From assembly GCA_937928595.1 (NCBI GenBank), contig CALGJV010000008.1, positions 1 through 64,000 of the forward strand: DNA of 64,000 nucleotides, read 5' to 3'. Position 1 is the first letter of the stretch. The number at the start of each line of letters is the position of its first letter. Below are positions 28,720 to 38,498 of the stretch, piece after piece. Source of the stretch: an uncultured Phycisphaerae bacterium (GTDB lineage Bacteria > Planctomycetota > Phycisphaerae > UBA1845 > Fen-1342). Both the position numbers and the translations under genes were made by a program. Under the pieces are notes generated by a model. The model was not told where the DNA came from, ran no database searches, and worked only from the letters and a program-made list of their open reading frames with translations.

Positions 28720-29840
28720 GCGCCGTCGCCATCCCGGCGCCGCTCGTCCGCGAACACCTCGCCCGACTGGCCGACCTGCTGCGGCCCACCGACCTGGCCG
28801 CCATCGTCGTCTTCGATCCGTCCAACATGCGGGCGTTCCTGGGCACGGCGTGGTCGTCCTCCGACCGCCTCCTCTGCGGCGCGGTCACGCGCGACGGCGC
28901 CGCCGTGGCCGTGTGCCCCGCCTTCGAGCGCCCCGCGCTCGACCCGATCACCAATTGGACGCGCGTCGCGACGTGGGACGAGCACGAGGACCCCTACGCC
29001 GCCCTCGCCCGGGCCCTCGCCGACGCCGGCGCCGCCCGCGGCCCGCTGGGCGTGGACGGACGCACGTGGATCGACTGCGTCGAGCGCCTCGCGGCGACGG
29101 TCGCGCCGCGCCCCGTCCGCAACGCCGAAGCCCTCCTGCGCGAGGTGCGCATCATCAAGTCGCCGGCCGAACTCGACCTACTGCGGGCCGCCCATCGCCG
29201 GGGCGAGCGGGCCTTCGCGGTCGTCGGCGAACTGCTGCGGCCGGGGCTCAGCGAGCAGGAGTTGTGCGACGCCGTCACGGCGCGTTTCGCGCCGGAGGGT
29301 CTCCGCGTCGTGCCGCTGGTGCAGTCGGGGCCCAACGCCGCCGTTCCGCACAGCCCCACCGGCGCCCGCAAGATCGTCCCCGGCGACACGGTCGTCGTGG
29401 ACAGCGTGGTCAACTGGCAGGGGTACTGCAACGACCTGACCCGCACGTTCGCCGTCGGCGAGCCGCCCGCCCGAGCCAAGGCCGCGTACCGGGCCGTGCG
29501 GGCGGCCCAGGCCGCGGCGATCGCGGCGGCCCGGCCGGGCGTGCCGTGCAGCCGGCTCGACGCCGTCGCGCGGCAGGTCATTTCGGACGCCGGCTTCGGG
29601 CGGCATTTCGTGCATCGCCTCGGCCACGGCCTCGGCCTCGAGGGCCATGAGCCCCCCTACCTCGTGGGCGGCAACGCCGAGCCGCTGCGGCCCGGCATGG
29701 TCTGCACCGTCGAGCCGGGCGTCTACATCCCCGGAGAATTCGGCATCCGCATCGAGGACGTTATCATCATCACGGCCGGGGGGTGCGAGGTGATCCGCGG
29801 CACGCTCGCGACGGACGTTTCCGCGGCGCTGGTGGCCTGA
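28716..29840 (+). CDS. M24 metallopeptidase (Xaa-Pro aminopeptidase-like)
   Basis: The protein has 374 residues, with a creatinase-type N-terminal domain and a pita-bread M24 domain. Metal ligands can be read as VVDSVVNWQGYCNDLTRTF (two Asp), GHGLGLEGHEPPYL (His), VEPGVYI (Glu) and RIEDV (Glu). It would cleave an N-terminal residue before proline. The ATG at 28716 overlaps the nrnA stop as ATGA. A link to sulfur metabolism is not obvious. PepQ/YpdF-like peptidases are alternatives. Confidence 0.87.
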   Translation: MSAVAIPAPLVREHLARLADLLRPTDLAAIVVFDPSNMRAFLGTAWSSSDRLLCGAVTRDGAAVAVCPAFERPALDPITNWTRVATWDEHEDPYAALARALADAGAARGPLGVDGRTWIDCVERLAATVAPRPVRNAEALLREVRIIKSPAELDLLRAAHRRGERAFAVVGELLRPGLSEQELCDAVTARFAPEGLRVVPLVQSGPNAAVPHSPTGARKIVPGDTVVVDSVVNWQGYCNDLTRTFAVGEPPARAKAAYRAVRAAQAAAIAAARPGVPCSRLDAVARQVISDAGFGRHFVHRLGHGLGLEGHEPPYLVGGNAEPLRPGMVCTVEPGVYIPGEFGIRIEDVIIITAGGCEVIRGTLATDVSAALVA

Positions 29841-29876
29841 GCGGACGCGCCGCACCGCCGGGCCGGGAGTTCTGCG

Positions 29877-31370
29877 TTGCACACGAAGCCTGGACCGACG
29901 ATTCGCCCCGCGGCACCGTCCGCGGACCCGCACCCCGGCGATCTGCCCCCCGCCGAGTTCCGCCGCGCGATGCACGCGGTCGCGGACCTGATCGCCGACT
30001 ACCTCGAACAGGTGCACGACTACCCCGTGCAGCCCCGCATTCAGCCGGGCGACGTCCGCCGGCAGCTCGCGTCCGCGCCGCCGGCCGAGCCCGAGCCGCT
30101 CGACCGCATCCTCGCGGACTACAAGGCCCTCATCGAGCCGAACGCCACGCACTGGAACCACCCGGGATTCATGGCCTATTTCCCGGTCACCGGCTCCGGG
30201 CCGGGCATTCTGGGCGAGGCCCTGGCCGGCGCGCTCAACGTCAACGCCATGCTCTGGCGAACCGGGCCGGCCCCGACCGAGCTCGAGGAGCTCGCCTGCG
30301 ACTGGTACCGCCAGATGCTCGGGCTGCCGCCCGAGTTCCGCGGCCACATCAACGACACCGCCTCGATCAGCTCGCTGCTCGCGCTGGCCGCCGCCCGCGA
30401 GCGACAGACCGATCTCGAGATCCGTCGCCGCGGCCTCGCCGGCCGCCCGGACCTGCCCGCGCTGACGGTCTATTGCAGCGACCAGGCGCACTCGTCCATC
30501 GACAAGGCGATGGTGACGCTCGGCCTGGGTCTCGACAACCTCCGCCGCATCCGCAGCGACGAAGCCTTCCGCCTCGACCTCGCCGCGCTCGAGGCCGCGC
30601 TCGCCGCCGACAAGGCCGCCGGTCGCCGGCCGATCGCCATCGTCGCCACCGCGGGCACGACTTCGACGACGTCCGTCGACCCGCTCCGGCCCCTCGCCGC
30701 CGTCGCGCAGCGCGAGAACCTCTGGCTGCACGTGGACGGCGCGTACGCCCTGGCCGCGGCGATCTGCCCGGAGTACCGCCCCGTCTTCGCCGGTCTCGAA
30801 CACGCCGACTCGATCGTCACCAACCCGCACAAGTGGCTGTTCGTCCCGGTGGACTGCTCGATGCTGCTCGTCCGCGATCCGGCCCTGCTACGCCGCGCGT
30901 TCGCGATCATCCCCGATTACCTCACCACCACCGAATCGAACGTCACGAACCTCATGGATTACGGCGTCCAGCTCGGCCGCCGCTTCCGCGCCCTCAAGCT
31001 GTGGATGGTCCTGCGGGCGTTCGGCGTCCGCGGCCTTCAGGAGCGCATCCGCTTCCACTGCGCCCAGGCCCGCCGCGTGGCCGAGTGGCTCGCGGCCGAG
31101 CCGGGGCTCGAGCTGGTCGCGCCGGTGCCGTTCGCGACGGTGTGTTTCCGCGCGGTGGTGGACGGCCCGCCGGAGGCGCAGGATGCGTTCAACGAGCGGT
31201 TCCTGGCGGAGATCAACGCCGACGGCGCGATCTTCCTCTCGCACACGCGCCTGAACGGGCGCTACGTCCTGCGCATGAGCATCGGCAACCTGCGGACGAC
31301 GGCGAAATACGTGGACCGCGCGCTCGAGATCATCCGCGCCGCCCACGCCCGCGTGCGGGCGCGTGTGTAG
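29877..31370 (+). CDS. PLP-dependent amino-acid decarboxylase (aromatic-L-amino-acid type)
   Basis: A 497-residue group II decarboxylase. THWNHPGFMAYFPVTGS, the His of CSDQAHSSIDKA stacking on PLP, the Asp of LHVDGAYA, and the Schiff-base Lys in NPHKWLFVPVD are all present. Similar enzymes decarboxylate tyrosine, tryptophan, DOPA or phenylalanine; the substrate is not decided by these motifs. The start is TTG at 29877 with GGGAG about eight bases upstream. It lies 36 bp after the M24 peptidase and may share the transcript. Confidence 0.88.
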   Translation: MHTKPGPTIRPAAPSADPHPGDLPPAEFRRAMHAVADLIADYLEQVHDYPVQPRIQPGDVRRQLASAPPAEPEPLDRILADYKALIEPNATHWNHPGFMAYFPVTGSGPGILGEALAGALNVNAMLWRTGPAPTELEELACDWYRQMLGLPPEFRGHINDTASISSLLALAAARERQTDLEIRRRGLAGRPDLPALTVYCSDQAHSSIDKAMVTLGLGLDNLRRIRSDEAFRLDLAALEAALAADKAAGRRPIAIVATAGTTSTTSVDPLRPLAAVAQRENLWLHVDGAYALAAAICPEYRPVFAGLEHADSIVTNPHKWLFVPVDCSMLLVRDPALLRRAFAIIPDYLTTTESNVTNLMDYGVQLGRRFRALKLWMVLRAFGVRGLQERIRFHCAQARRVAEWLAAEPGLELVAPVPFATVCFRAVVDGPPEAQDAFNERFLAEINADGAIFLSHTRLNGRYVLRMSIGNLRTTAKYVDRALEIIRAAHARVRARV

Positions 31371-31409
31371 CGTCCGACCCCCGCGTCGTACGTTCTCTTC
31401 CGGGGGCCG

Positions 31410-32714
31410 CTATAGCAGGTTCGCCGCCAGCTCCGCGAGCGTGCTCCGCTCGCCCTTGCGCAGCTCGACGTGCGCCGCCATCGGCTGCCCGCGGAAGCGG
31501 TTGATCAGGTAGATGAAGCCGTTGCTGTTGCGGTCGACGTACGGATTGTCGATCTGCCACGGATCGCCCGTCAGCACCACTTTCGCGTCCGACCCCATCC
31601 GCGTGATCACCGTCTTGACCTCGAGCGGCGTCAGGTTCTGGGCCTCGTCGATGACCACGAACCGCTTGGCGATGCTGCGCCCGCGGATGTACGTCAGCGG
31701 CTGGATCTCGATCAGCCCCGAGCGCATTAGCCCCATCACGTCGGCGTGGCCCTTCATCGCGCCGCCCGTGTCCAGCAGGAACTCGACCGTGTCCACGATC
31801 GGCTTCATCCACGGCATGAGCTTGCGCTCCACGTCGCCCGGCAGGAAACCAATGTCGCGCCCCACCGGCACGACCGGCCGGCACACCAGCACCCCGCGAA
31901 ACTGCCGCCGCTTGAGCGTCAAGTGCAGCGCCGCCGCCAGCGCCAGCAGCGTCTTGCCCGTCCCCGCCTTGCCCAGCAGCGACACCAGCGTCAGGTGCTC
32001 GTCCAGCAAGGCATCGATCGCGTAGTACTGCTCTTTGTTCCGCGCCTGCACGCCCCACAGCCCGCGCTCCGGCGCCCGCAGAGCGACCAGGTGCCGCCCC
32101 TCCGCATCCACGCGGGCCAGCGCCGTGCCCCGCGCGCCGTTCGGCGGCCGCAGCAGCAGGTACTCGTTCGGCTGCAAGGCGTTCCCGGTCAGCGGCAAGC
32201 GCCCGCTCTGCTTGAACTGTTCGAGCTGTCCGTCGACCAGGACGAGCTCCGCGGGGGGCTTCTCGAGCTCGTTGAGGAGCACGTGGTCGCTCTCGTAGTC
32301 CTCGGCCCGCAAGCCGGCCGCGTCCGCCCGAATGCGCAGGTTGATGTCCTTGGTGACGATCACGACCGGCGTGTCGGGTTCGGCCTGACGGATGCGGTGG
32401 GCGACGTGCAGGATCTCCGTGTCGGCGGGCAGGTGGCTGGCCGACAGGACCTGCGACGGCTCGCAATACACGACCAGGCGCCCGCCGCCGGTCAGCGGCA
32501 CGCCGTTGGCAAGGCTGTGGCCGCCCTCGCGAAGTCCGTCGAGCAGCCGGACAACGGTGCGGGCGTTGTAACCCCGGTCGGTGGGCTCCTTCTTGAAACG
32601 GTCCAGCTCGCTGATCACGCCGACGGGGATGATGACCGTGTTGTCGGCGAAATGGAAAATCGAGTGCGGATCATGGATGAGAATGTTCGCATCCAGGATG
32701 TAGTTCTTTCGCAT
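31410..32714 (-). CDS. PIN domain - PhoH ATPase fusion (PhoH2/YlaK type)
   Basis: A 434-residue protein. The N-terminal PIN domain (YILDANILIHDP, ISELDRFK, VVIVTKDINLRIRA) holds the acidic residues of an RNase; the C-terminal PhoH domain has Walker A GKAGTGKT and Walker B RFVVIDEAQNL. Characterised PhoH2 proteins unwind and cleave RNA. The ATG at 32714 begins the PIN strand. Just upstream on the same strand lies the decayed PEP-CTERM gene, whose tail reads into this start. Confidence 0.92.
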   Translation of the reverse strand: MRKNYILDANILIHDPHSIFHFADNTVIIPVGVISELDRFKKEPTDRGYNARTVVRLLDGLREGGHSLANGVPLTGGGRLVVYCEPSQVLSASHLPADTEILHVAHRIRQAEPDTPVVIVTKDINLRIRADAAGLRAEDYESDHVLLNELEKPPAELVLVDGQLEQFKQSGRLPLTGNALQPNEYLLLRPPNGARGTALARVDAEGRHLVALRAPERGLWGVQARNKEQYYAIDALLDEHLTLVSLLGKAGTGKTLLALAAALHLTLKRRQFRGVLVCRPVVPVGRDIGFLPGDVERKLMPWMKPIVDTVEFLLDTGGAMKGHADVMGLMRSGLIEIQPLTYIRGRSIAKRFVVIDEAQNLTPLEVKTVITRMGSDAKVVLTGDPWQIDNPYVDRNSNGFIYLINRFRGQPMAAHVELRKGERSTLAELAANLL

Positions 32715-33556
32715 GCGCCGCAGTTTATCCGCGGGCGCGCCGCGCGGGGAGCCCGCCCTCCCGCCGCCGCCACTGTCAGAAGCGCGAGCGTCGCCGGCTC
32801 CGGAGTCACCCAGATCGCAACGGCTTCGTACGTCGGCGGCCGCTCCGTCTCCGGCGCGTACAACTCCGGTTCCAGCAGAGAGCCGTTGAGCCGCACCTCC
32901 AACCAATACAGTCACTCCGGCATGGTGTGAACGTCGTCCCGCGCCGCCAGGCCCAGGCCCAGCCCGAGGCGCAGCGTTCCCAGCGCGGACCACTCGCCGG
33001 TCATTCGCACAGCCCCGTGCAGGAAGGCGCCGGTCGCGGGGTCGTACAGGTCGCGGTTCGGCTGCCCCCGCGGGCCGAATCGGACGCCGTCGGCGGTAAT
33101 CGCCAACGCCCACGTAGCGTTTTCCGTGTGCAGGTCGACCGGGAGCGGGTTGTCCCATCGCCGCCACGGCTGACCCGCCGGTGGGGTGCACCGGTGCGGG
33201 TACACGCGACTGACCGTGATCGGATCAAGAGCGCCGTGACGCGCGAACGGGTCCACGAGGAAACCCGCCGCGCGGGCCCGCAGGTCTGCAAAAAAGATCT
33301 TCGTGCTCGGCCGCTCGTCCATGAACCGGCCCCACACGTAGATCGTCTCGCTGCCGAACGTCGATTCCATCAGCGTCGTCGGCCAGCCGCCCACGCCGTT
33401 GAAGTACGGCAGGAAACCCATCTCCGCGCCGTTGAACTTGTGCGGATCCACGAGCGCGTCGAACGCGGACGCCCGCGAGCAGTAAAACTCGATGCGCGCC
33501 TGCGCGACCTCCACCAGCGCGCACCCCAGGACCAGGAGTGCTACGATTCGGGACAT
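32715..33556 (-). pseudogene. PEP-CTERM protein gene broken by an in-frame TGA
   Basis: From ATG 33556 a signal peptide (MSRIVALLVLGCALVEVAQA) and a beta-rich body of about 195 more residues run to TGA at 32914-32912 (after HTMPE). The same frame then continues with LYWLEVRLNGSLLEPE and on to TPEPATLALLTVAAAGG and RAPRAARPR, which looks like a PEP-CTERM sorting signal with an Arg-rich end. No stop follows until within phoH. So the exported protein as encoded ends at 214 residues without its sorting signal. The likely cause is a nonsense mutation or a sequence error. It resembles the unknown-function PEP-CTERM proteins of planctomycetes. Confidence 0.6.
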
Positions 33557-33927
33557 GACGGATTCCTCTTCACCCGGGTCCGCCCGGACCCGTCGGCACA
33601 CCCGCGCGGAAACGATCTGCGTCGCCCGGCCGTCTCGCTCAGCCGGCAACGCGCGCGGTCCCAGGCCGCGTCGACAGGCGGAGCGCCTTCTCCTCAATCA
33701 GCAGTGACGGGCCCCGGGCATCCGGGGAGTCCCGCGCGGCCGACCCGGCGGGCGCAGCGCAACTCGCTCGGCCGACCGTCCCCGGTCACGAGGGGCGGGG
33801 GCGCAGTGCCCGTGTTTCACCCATGACAAACTGCCCCGCCCGGAAGTCATCGCCACCGCAGCACGCGGAGGCTGAGCAGCGCCGGTCCGCCGAACAGGTG
33901 CGGCGTGCGGCCGCTTTCCTCCGATGG

Positions 33928-33938
33928 TAGAATAGAAT
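33928..33938 (+). promoter_or_regulatory. Overlapping TAGAAT -10 elements
   Basis: TAGAAT occurs at 33928-33933 and 33933-33938, 62-72 bp before the GTG start at 34000. No good -35 is visible. The rest of 33557-33999 holds no gene that I can see. Confidence 0.4.
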
Positions 33939-33999
33939 GTCGATGCTCCGCCCGGCGGTGCCGTGCGCCGGGATTATCGGCCCTTGGGAGGTCCGAGAC

Positions 34000-35241
34000 G
34001 TGGTCCGCTTCATCGCCCTCGCTTCCGTTGTGCTGGCCGTCGCGCCTCTGCTGCCCTTCGGCTGTCCCCTGATCCCCACCGAGCCGGACGACGGGTCGTG
34101 GCCCGACCGGGGTACGATCCCGACGACCGCCACCGCGAGCGTCGGGCGGGCCGAGGTCGGCCAGGCCGTGTCGCTCGAGGCAACGGCCGACAGCGCCGCC
34201 GCTCAGTTCGCCTGGGTGCAGACGCTCGGCGCGGGCGTGACGATCGTCGACCACGATCGCGCGTCGGCGAGCTTCGTGGCACCGTCGGTCGAAGTTGAGC
34301 AGACGCTCGAGTTCATGGTGACGACCTCCGACCCCGCCGGCGCCGTGGGGCGGGCGACGGCCCGTGTGACCGTGGCGGCCGACCCGAACTGGACCCCCGG
34401 CCGGCGCCCGGCCCAGCCCGCTGGCGGCGGCGGCTCGCCGAGCGGCCCGACCGCGGATGCGGGCGGCGACAAGGAGGTGCTGCCGGGCGACGTCGTGACA
34501 CTGGACGGGTCGCGCAGCTCGGGGCGCATCGCGACCTATTCATGGCGGCAAACGGCCGGTACGCCCGTGACGCTGACCAACGCCGAGACGGCCCGAGCCA
34601 CGTTCACGGTGCCGCCGATCCGGGGCCTCAGCGAGGACGACGAGGGCGCGAACCTGCTCGAATTCGCGCTGACCGTGACGGACATCAACAAGCGGACGGC
34701 GGAGGACCGGGTGGAAGTGCGAATCCTGAGCCCCAGCACGGTCGGGCCGCGCGTGCGGCTCTCGACGTCGTTCGGCGACATCGTCGTGGAGCTGAACGAG
34801 ACGAAGGCGCCGAAGACGGTGCAGAACTTCCTCCGCTACGTGGACGACAACTTCTACGACGGCACGATCTTCCACCGCGTCATCCCGGGCTTCGTCGTCC
34901 AGGGCGGCGGGTTCACCCCCGGCCTCAACCAGAAAAACACCCGCGACCCGATCAAGAGCGAGGCCGACAACGGTTTGAAGAACACGCGCGGCACCATCGC
35001 GATGGCCCGCACCAGCGCTCCCGACTCGGCCACGTCGCAGTTCTATTTCAACCTGGCCGACAACACGCAGCTCGATCACACCGATACCAACGCCGGCTAC
35101 ACGGTGTTCGGCCGGGTGCTCGAGGGGATGGACGTGGTGGACCGCATCGCCGCCGTGCCGACGGAGACGCGCCAAGGTTTCCAGGACGTGCCCAAGCAGG
35201 ACATCCTGATCCGGACGGCGCGGCGCATCCCGGCGCCGTGA
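34000..35241 (+). CDS. Lipoprotein peptidyl-prolyl cis-trans isomerase (cyclophilin) with PKD-like domains
   Basis: The protein has 413 residues. The start is GTG with GGGAGG at 33986-33991. A lipoprotein signal ends in LPFGC, placing it on a membrane facing the periplasm. Two PKD/Ig-like beta domains (from about residue 35 and from [15 protein letters not shown]) precede a cyclophilin domain with [25 protein letters not shown] and [15 protein letters not shown]. The active-site Arg and Phe (FHR, QFYF) are intact. It probably folds or holds exported proteins. The PKD segments may place it at the cell wall or a partner protein. Confidence 0.88.
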   Translation: MVRFIALASVVLAVAPLLPFGCPLIPTEPDDGSWPDRGTIPTTATASVGRAEVGQAVSLEATADSAAAQFAWVQTLGAGVTIVDHDRASASFVAPSVEVEQTLEFMVTTSDPAGAVGRATARVTVAADPNWTPGRRPAQPAGGGGSPSGPTADAGGDKEVLPGDVVTLDGSRSSGRIATYSWRQTAGTPVTLTNAETARATFTVPPIRGLSEDDEGANLLEFALTVTDINKRTAEDRVEVRILSPSTVGPRVRLSTSFGDIVVELNETKAPKTVQNFLRYVDDNFYDGTIFHRVIPGFVVQGGGFTPGLNQKNTRDPIKSEADNGLKNTRGTIAMARTSAPDSATSQFYFNLADNTQLDHTDTNAGYTVFGRVLEGMDVVDRIAAVPTETRQGFQDVPKQDILIRTARRIPAP

Positions 35242-35254
35242 GGCCGGCCGCGGC

Positions 35255-36502
35255 TCAGGTGTAGCGAACCCAGCGCGCGAGCTCGACCAGCGACGGCGGC
35301 TTGCCGTACATGAGCACGCCGACGCGGAAGACCTTGCCCGCGGCCCACATCGCCACGAACACGCTGGCCCACAGCAGCGCCAGGCTGCCGCCGATCTGCC
35401 AGACCGGCGTGTCGGGGTCGGCGCAGACGCGCAGCACCATCACGAAGGGCGTAATCGGCGGAACGAAGCTCAGGCCGACGCTCAGCACCGACGCCGGGTG
35501 CTCCGCCAGGTAGAACCAGAAGACCATCGGGATGACCGTGATCAGCGAGAGCGGGAAGACCATGCTTTGGGCTTCCTTGAGCTCGTTGCAGGCCGAGCCG
35601 ATCGCGGCCAGCAGCGCCGCCATCAGCAGGAAGCCCGGCACGAAATACGCGAAGGCCAGCGCCAGCCGGTAGCCCGTCACGATGTCCGTGATCTGATACG
35701 ACCGGGCCCCCGCGATGCCCACCCCGCCCCACACGCCCAGCAGCAGAAACCCCACCGCGGCCATCCCGACGATCTTGCCGGCCATGAGCTGCGTCGGACT
35801 GACGGCCGACAGCAGCACTTCCACGATGCGCGAGCCCTTTTCCTCGATCACCGTCGTCAGCAAACCCTGCGCGATGCCGAACGTGCCCATGAACAGCACG
35901 AACATGAAGATGAACGGCGTCAGCACCCGGGCGAACTCGTTGCTGGTCACCGGGCCGCCGGTGTTGCCGTCCAGCTCCGTCACGGGCACTGGCCGCAGCC
36001 GCAGCTCCGCGACGCGGGCCGGGTCCACACCGGCCACGCGGAACCGCACCGCGTAGATCGCCTCGCGGACCATCTCCTCGATCGCGCGCCCCGCCTGGAG
36101 CTGGTTGTCCTTGCGGCCGAGCGTGAAGCCGCCCGCGCCCTCCACCGCTTCAGGGCCGACCAGAATGTAGCCGTACAGCTCGCCGCTGCGGACCCGACTC
36201 ACCAGCGCGGCCATGTCGGCCGACCCCGGCGGCAGCCACTCCAGCCGGAACGGCTGGTTGGGCCGCTCGGCGTTGGCGCGCTCGACCTGCGCCTCGAGGT
36301 CGGCCCGCAGCGCGCCGGTCTCGTCCACCACCGCCAGCACGCGCGGCGGCATGCGCTCGCTGCGGGCGAACTGCTGCGCCTTCTCCATGCCGAGCATGCC
36401 GCCGATCATGATGCCCGGCAGGAGCACCACGCTCAGGATGAACGCCTTCGTGCGGACCGTGGCCAGGAACTCCCGCAGCGCGATGGCGACGATCTTATTC
36501 AC
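35255..36502 (-). CDS. ABC-2 type transporter permease (NatB-like)
   Basis: The protein has 415 residues: one N-terminal membrane helix (AFILSVVLLPGIMIGGMLG), a large extracytoplasmic domain, then about five helices from FIFMFVLFMGTFGIAQ, with the family signature EEKGSRIVEVLLSAVSP. It pairs with the upstream ATPase to export an unknown substrate; Na+ or drugs are known for relatives. The GTG at 36502 overlaps the ATPase stop by a few bases. Convergent with the cyclophilin gene, 13 bp apart. Confidence 0.85.
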   Translation of the reverse strand: MNKIVAIALREFLATVRTKAFILSVVLLPGIMIGGMLGMEKAQQFARSERMPPRVLAVVDETGALRADLEAQVERANAERPNQPFRLEWLPPGSADMAALVSRVRSGELYGYILVGPEAVEGAGGFTLGRKDNQLQAGRAIEEMVREAIYAVRFRVAGVDPARVAELRLRPVPVTELDGNTGGPVTSNEFARVLTPFIFMFVLFMGTFGIAQGLLTTVIEEKGSRIVEVLLSAVSPTQLMAGKIVGMAAVGFLLLGVWGGVGIAGARSYQITDIVTGYRLALAFAYFVPGFLLMAALLAAIGSACNELKEAQSMVFPLSLITVIPMVFWFYLAEHPASVLSVGLSFVPPITPFVMVLRVCADPDTPVWQIGGSLALLWASVFVAMWAAGKVFRVGVLMYGKPPSLVELARWVRYT

Positions 36503-37439
36503 GCGCGGCCTCCCCGCTGACCACCGGCTCGGCCGGTGCGGCATCTCCGCCGACGAGCTTCACGAAGATCTCCTGTAGCCCGGGACGCTGGAGCTCGAAC
36601 CGCGCGATGCGGGCGTGCCGCAGCGCCGTCTCGAGCACCGCATTCGGCGGCGTGCCGTCCACCAGCTCGAGCCGGGCGTGGCCGGACGTGATGTGGGCGT
36701 CGACGACGCCGGGCACGCGTGCCAGCGGCGCCAGGTCGCCGTCGCCGTCGATCAGCACGATGCGGCCGGCGAAGCGGGCCCGCACGTCGTTGACGCGGCC
36801 CTCGATCACCCGCCGGCCCTGGTTGATCAGCACGATCCGGTCGCAGAGGCGCTCCGCCTGGTTCATCTGGTGCGTGGAGAACACGACCGTCGAACCGCTC
36901 TTGCGCAGCTCGACGACCAGCCGCTCGAGCAGCCCCGCGTTCAGCGGATCGAGCCCCGAGAACGGCTCGTCGAGGATCACCAGCTCGGGGCGGTGCAGCA
37001 CGGCGCAGATGAACTGGAGCTTCTGCGACATGCCCTTGGACAGCGCCTCGACGCGCTTCCGCCGCCAGTCCTGAAGGCCGACGCGCTCCAGGCTCGCGTC
37101 GATACGCTCCCGCAGCGCCCGCCCGCGCAACCCCTTGAGCTGGCCGAAATAGCGCAGCGTGTCGCCGACCGTCATCTTGCGGTACAGGCCGCGCTCCTCG
37201 GGCAGGTAGCCGATCCGGTCCTTGACCTCCGCGGCGTTCGGGTGGTCGAGCACGCGGATCCGCCCCGCGTCGGGATAGATGATGCTCATCACCATCCGGA
37301 TCGTGGTGGTCTTGCCCGCGCCGTTCGGACCGAGGAAGCCCAGCACCTCCCCCGCGGGCAGACGCAGGCTGAAGTCATCGACGGCGGTGAACTGCCCGTA
37401 CCGCTTGGTCACGCCTTCGAGTACCAGGGCGTCCGACAC
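36495..37439 (-). CDS. ABC transporter ATP-binding protein (NatA-like)
   Basis: The protein has 314 residues. Walker A GPNGAGKTTT, Q-loop YLPEERGLY, signature LSKGMSQKLQF, Walker B LVILDEPFSGLD and the switch His (STHQMNQAE) are complete. The C-terminal DUF4162-like tail is typical of NatA-type subunits. The start is GTG at 37439 with AAGGAGAG just upstream. It forms an overlapping pair with the permease downstream. Confidence 0.93.
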   Translation of the reverse strand: MSDALVLEGVTKRYGQFTAVDDFSLRLPAGEVLGFLGPNGAGKTTTIRMVMSIIYPDAGRIRVLDHPNAAEVKDRIGYLPEERGLYRKMTVGDTLRYFGQLKGLRGRALRERIDASLERVGLQDWRRKRVEALSKGMSQKLQFICAVLHRPELVILDEPFSGLDPLNAGLLERLVVELRKSGSTVVFSTHQMNQAERLCDRIVLINQGRRVIEGRVNDVRARFAGRIVLIDGDGDLAPLARVPGVVDAHITSGHARLELVDGTPPNAVLETALRHARIARFELQRPGLQEIFVKLVGGDAAPAEPVVSGEAARE

Positions 37440-37570
37440 GCGCTCTCCTTGCTCAGTCCGGAGCCGACGCCGCCCCGCGGCGGCACCGGACGTCAACCGT
37501 GATTATCACCGCCCCCCGCGGCCGGTGCGTCTGTCGGCACTTGTCGGAATGTGTCACGCGTGGCGGTCCC

Positions 37571-38458
37571 TCAACCCAGCACCCGCGCGACGGCCTCGCC
37601 CAGCGTCGCCGGGCTGTCGCTCACGGTGATGCCCGCCGCCCGCAGCGCGGCGATCTTCGACTGGGCCGTGCCCTCGCCGCCCGAGATGATCGCGCCGGCG
37701 TGTCCCATCCGCTTGCCGGGCGGGGCCGTCTGCCCCGCAATGAACGCGATGACCGGCTTGCGGACGTGCTGCCGGATGTGCGCGGCCGCCTGCTCCTCGT
37801 CCGTCCCGCCGATCTCGCCGATCATCAGGATCGCGTGCGTGTCCGGGTCGGCCTCGAACAGGTCCAGCAGCTCGATGAAGTTCAGGCCCTTGACCGGGTC
37901 GCCGCCGATGCCGACGCAAGTCGTCTGGGCGTAACCGCGCGACGAGCACTGCCAGACCGCCTCGTACGTCAGCGTCCCGCTCCGCGAGATGATGCCGACG
38001 TTCTTCGTCCCCGCCGCCGGCGGCTTGTGGATGTACCCCGGCATGATCCCGATCTTGCACGCCCCCGGCGTGATGATGCCCGGGCAGTTCGGCCCGATCA
38101 GCTTCGTGCCGCGGTCGTCGAGGAACTTCCGCGCCCGCACCATGTCCAGCGTCGGAATGCCCTCCGTGATCAGCACGACCAGCCGGATGCCGGCGTCGGC
38201 CGCCTCCATCGCCGCCTCGGCCGCCGCGGCCGCCGGCACGAAGATCATGCTGACGTCGGCACCGACCGCCGCCACGGCCTCGTGGACCGTGTCGAAGACC
38301 GGCAGGCCGTGCGCGGACTTCGTCCCGCCCTTGCCCGGCGTACAGCCGCCCACGATCCGGGTGCCGTACTCGAGGCACTGGGCGGTGTGAAACGCGCCCG
38401 CCTTGCCCGTGATGCCCTGGCAGATCACACGCGTCTGCCCGTCAACGAGAATGCTCAT
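37571..38458 (-). CDS. sucD: Succinyl-CoA synthetase subunit alpha
   Basis: A 295-residue subunit of normal length. CoA-binding [23 protein letters not shown] and the phospho-His site [14 protein letters not shown] are intact. With the beta subunit it interconverts succinyl-CoA and succinate with ATP or GTP in the TCA cycle. sucC, normally directly upstream, is absent; a LolA-like gene lies 40 bp upstream instead. So the beta subunit must be elsewhere. Confidence 0.94.
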   Translation of the reverse strand: MSILVDGQTRVICQGITGKAGAFHTAQCLEYGTRIVGGCTPGKGGTKSAHGLPVFDTVHEAVAAVGADVSMIFVPAAAAAEAAMEAADAGIRLVVLITEGIPTLDMVRARKFLDDRGTKLIGPNCPGIITPGACKIGIMPGYIHKPPAAGTKNVGIISRSGTLTYEAVWQCSSRGYAQTTCVGIGGDPVKGLNFIELLDLFEADPDTHAILMIGEIGGTDEEQAAAHIRQHVRKPVIAFIAGQTAPPGKRMGHAGAIISGGEGTAQSKIAALRAAGITVSDSPATLGEAVARVLG

Positions 38459-38498
38459 CGTGCGGTCGTCCTTCGTGCCCGGCCGACGAGGCAGCGGG

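Noticed and set aside
32912-32914. Selenocysteine at the in-frame TGA
   Set aside because: No Sec-type context (no redox motif, no SECIS-like hairpin that I can see), and the family is a structural secreted protein.
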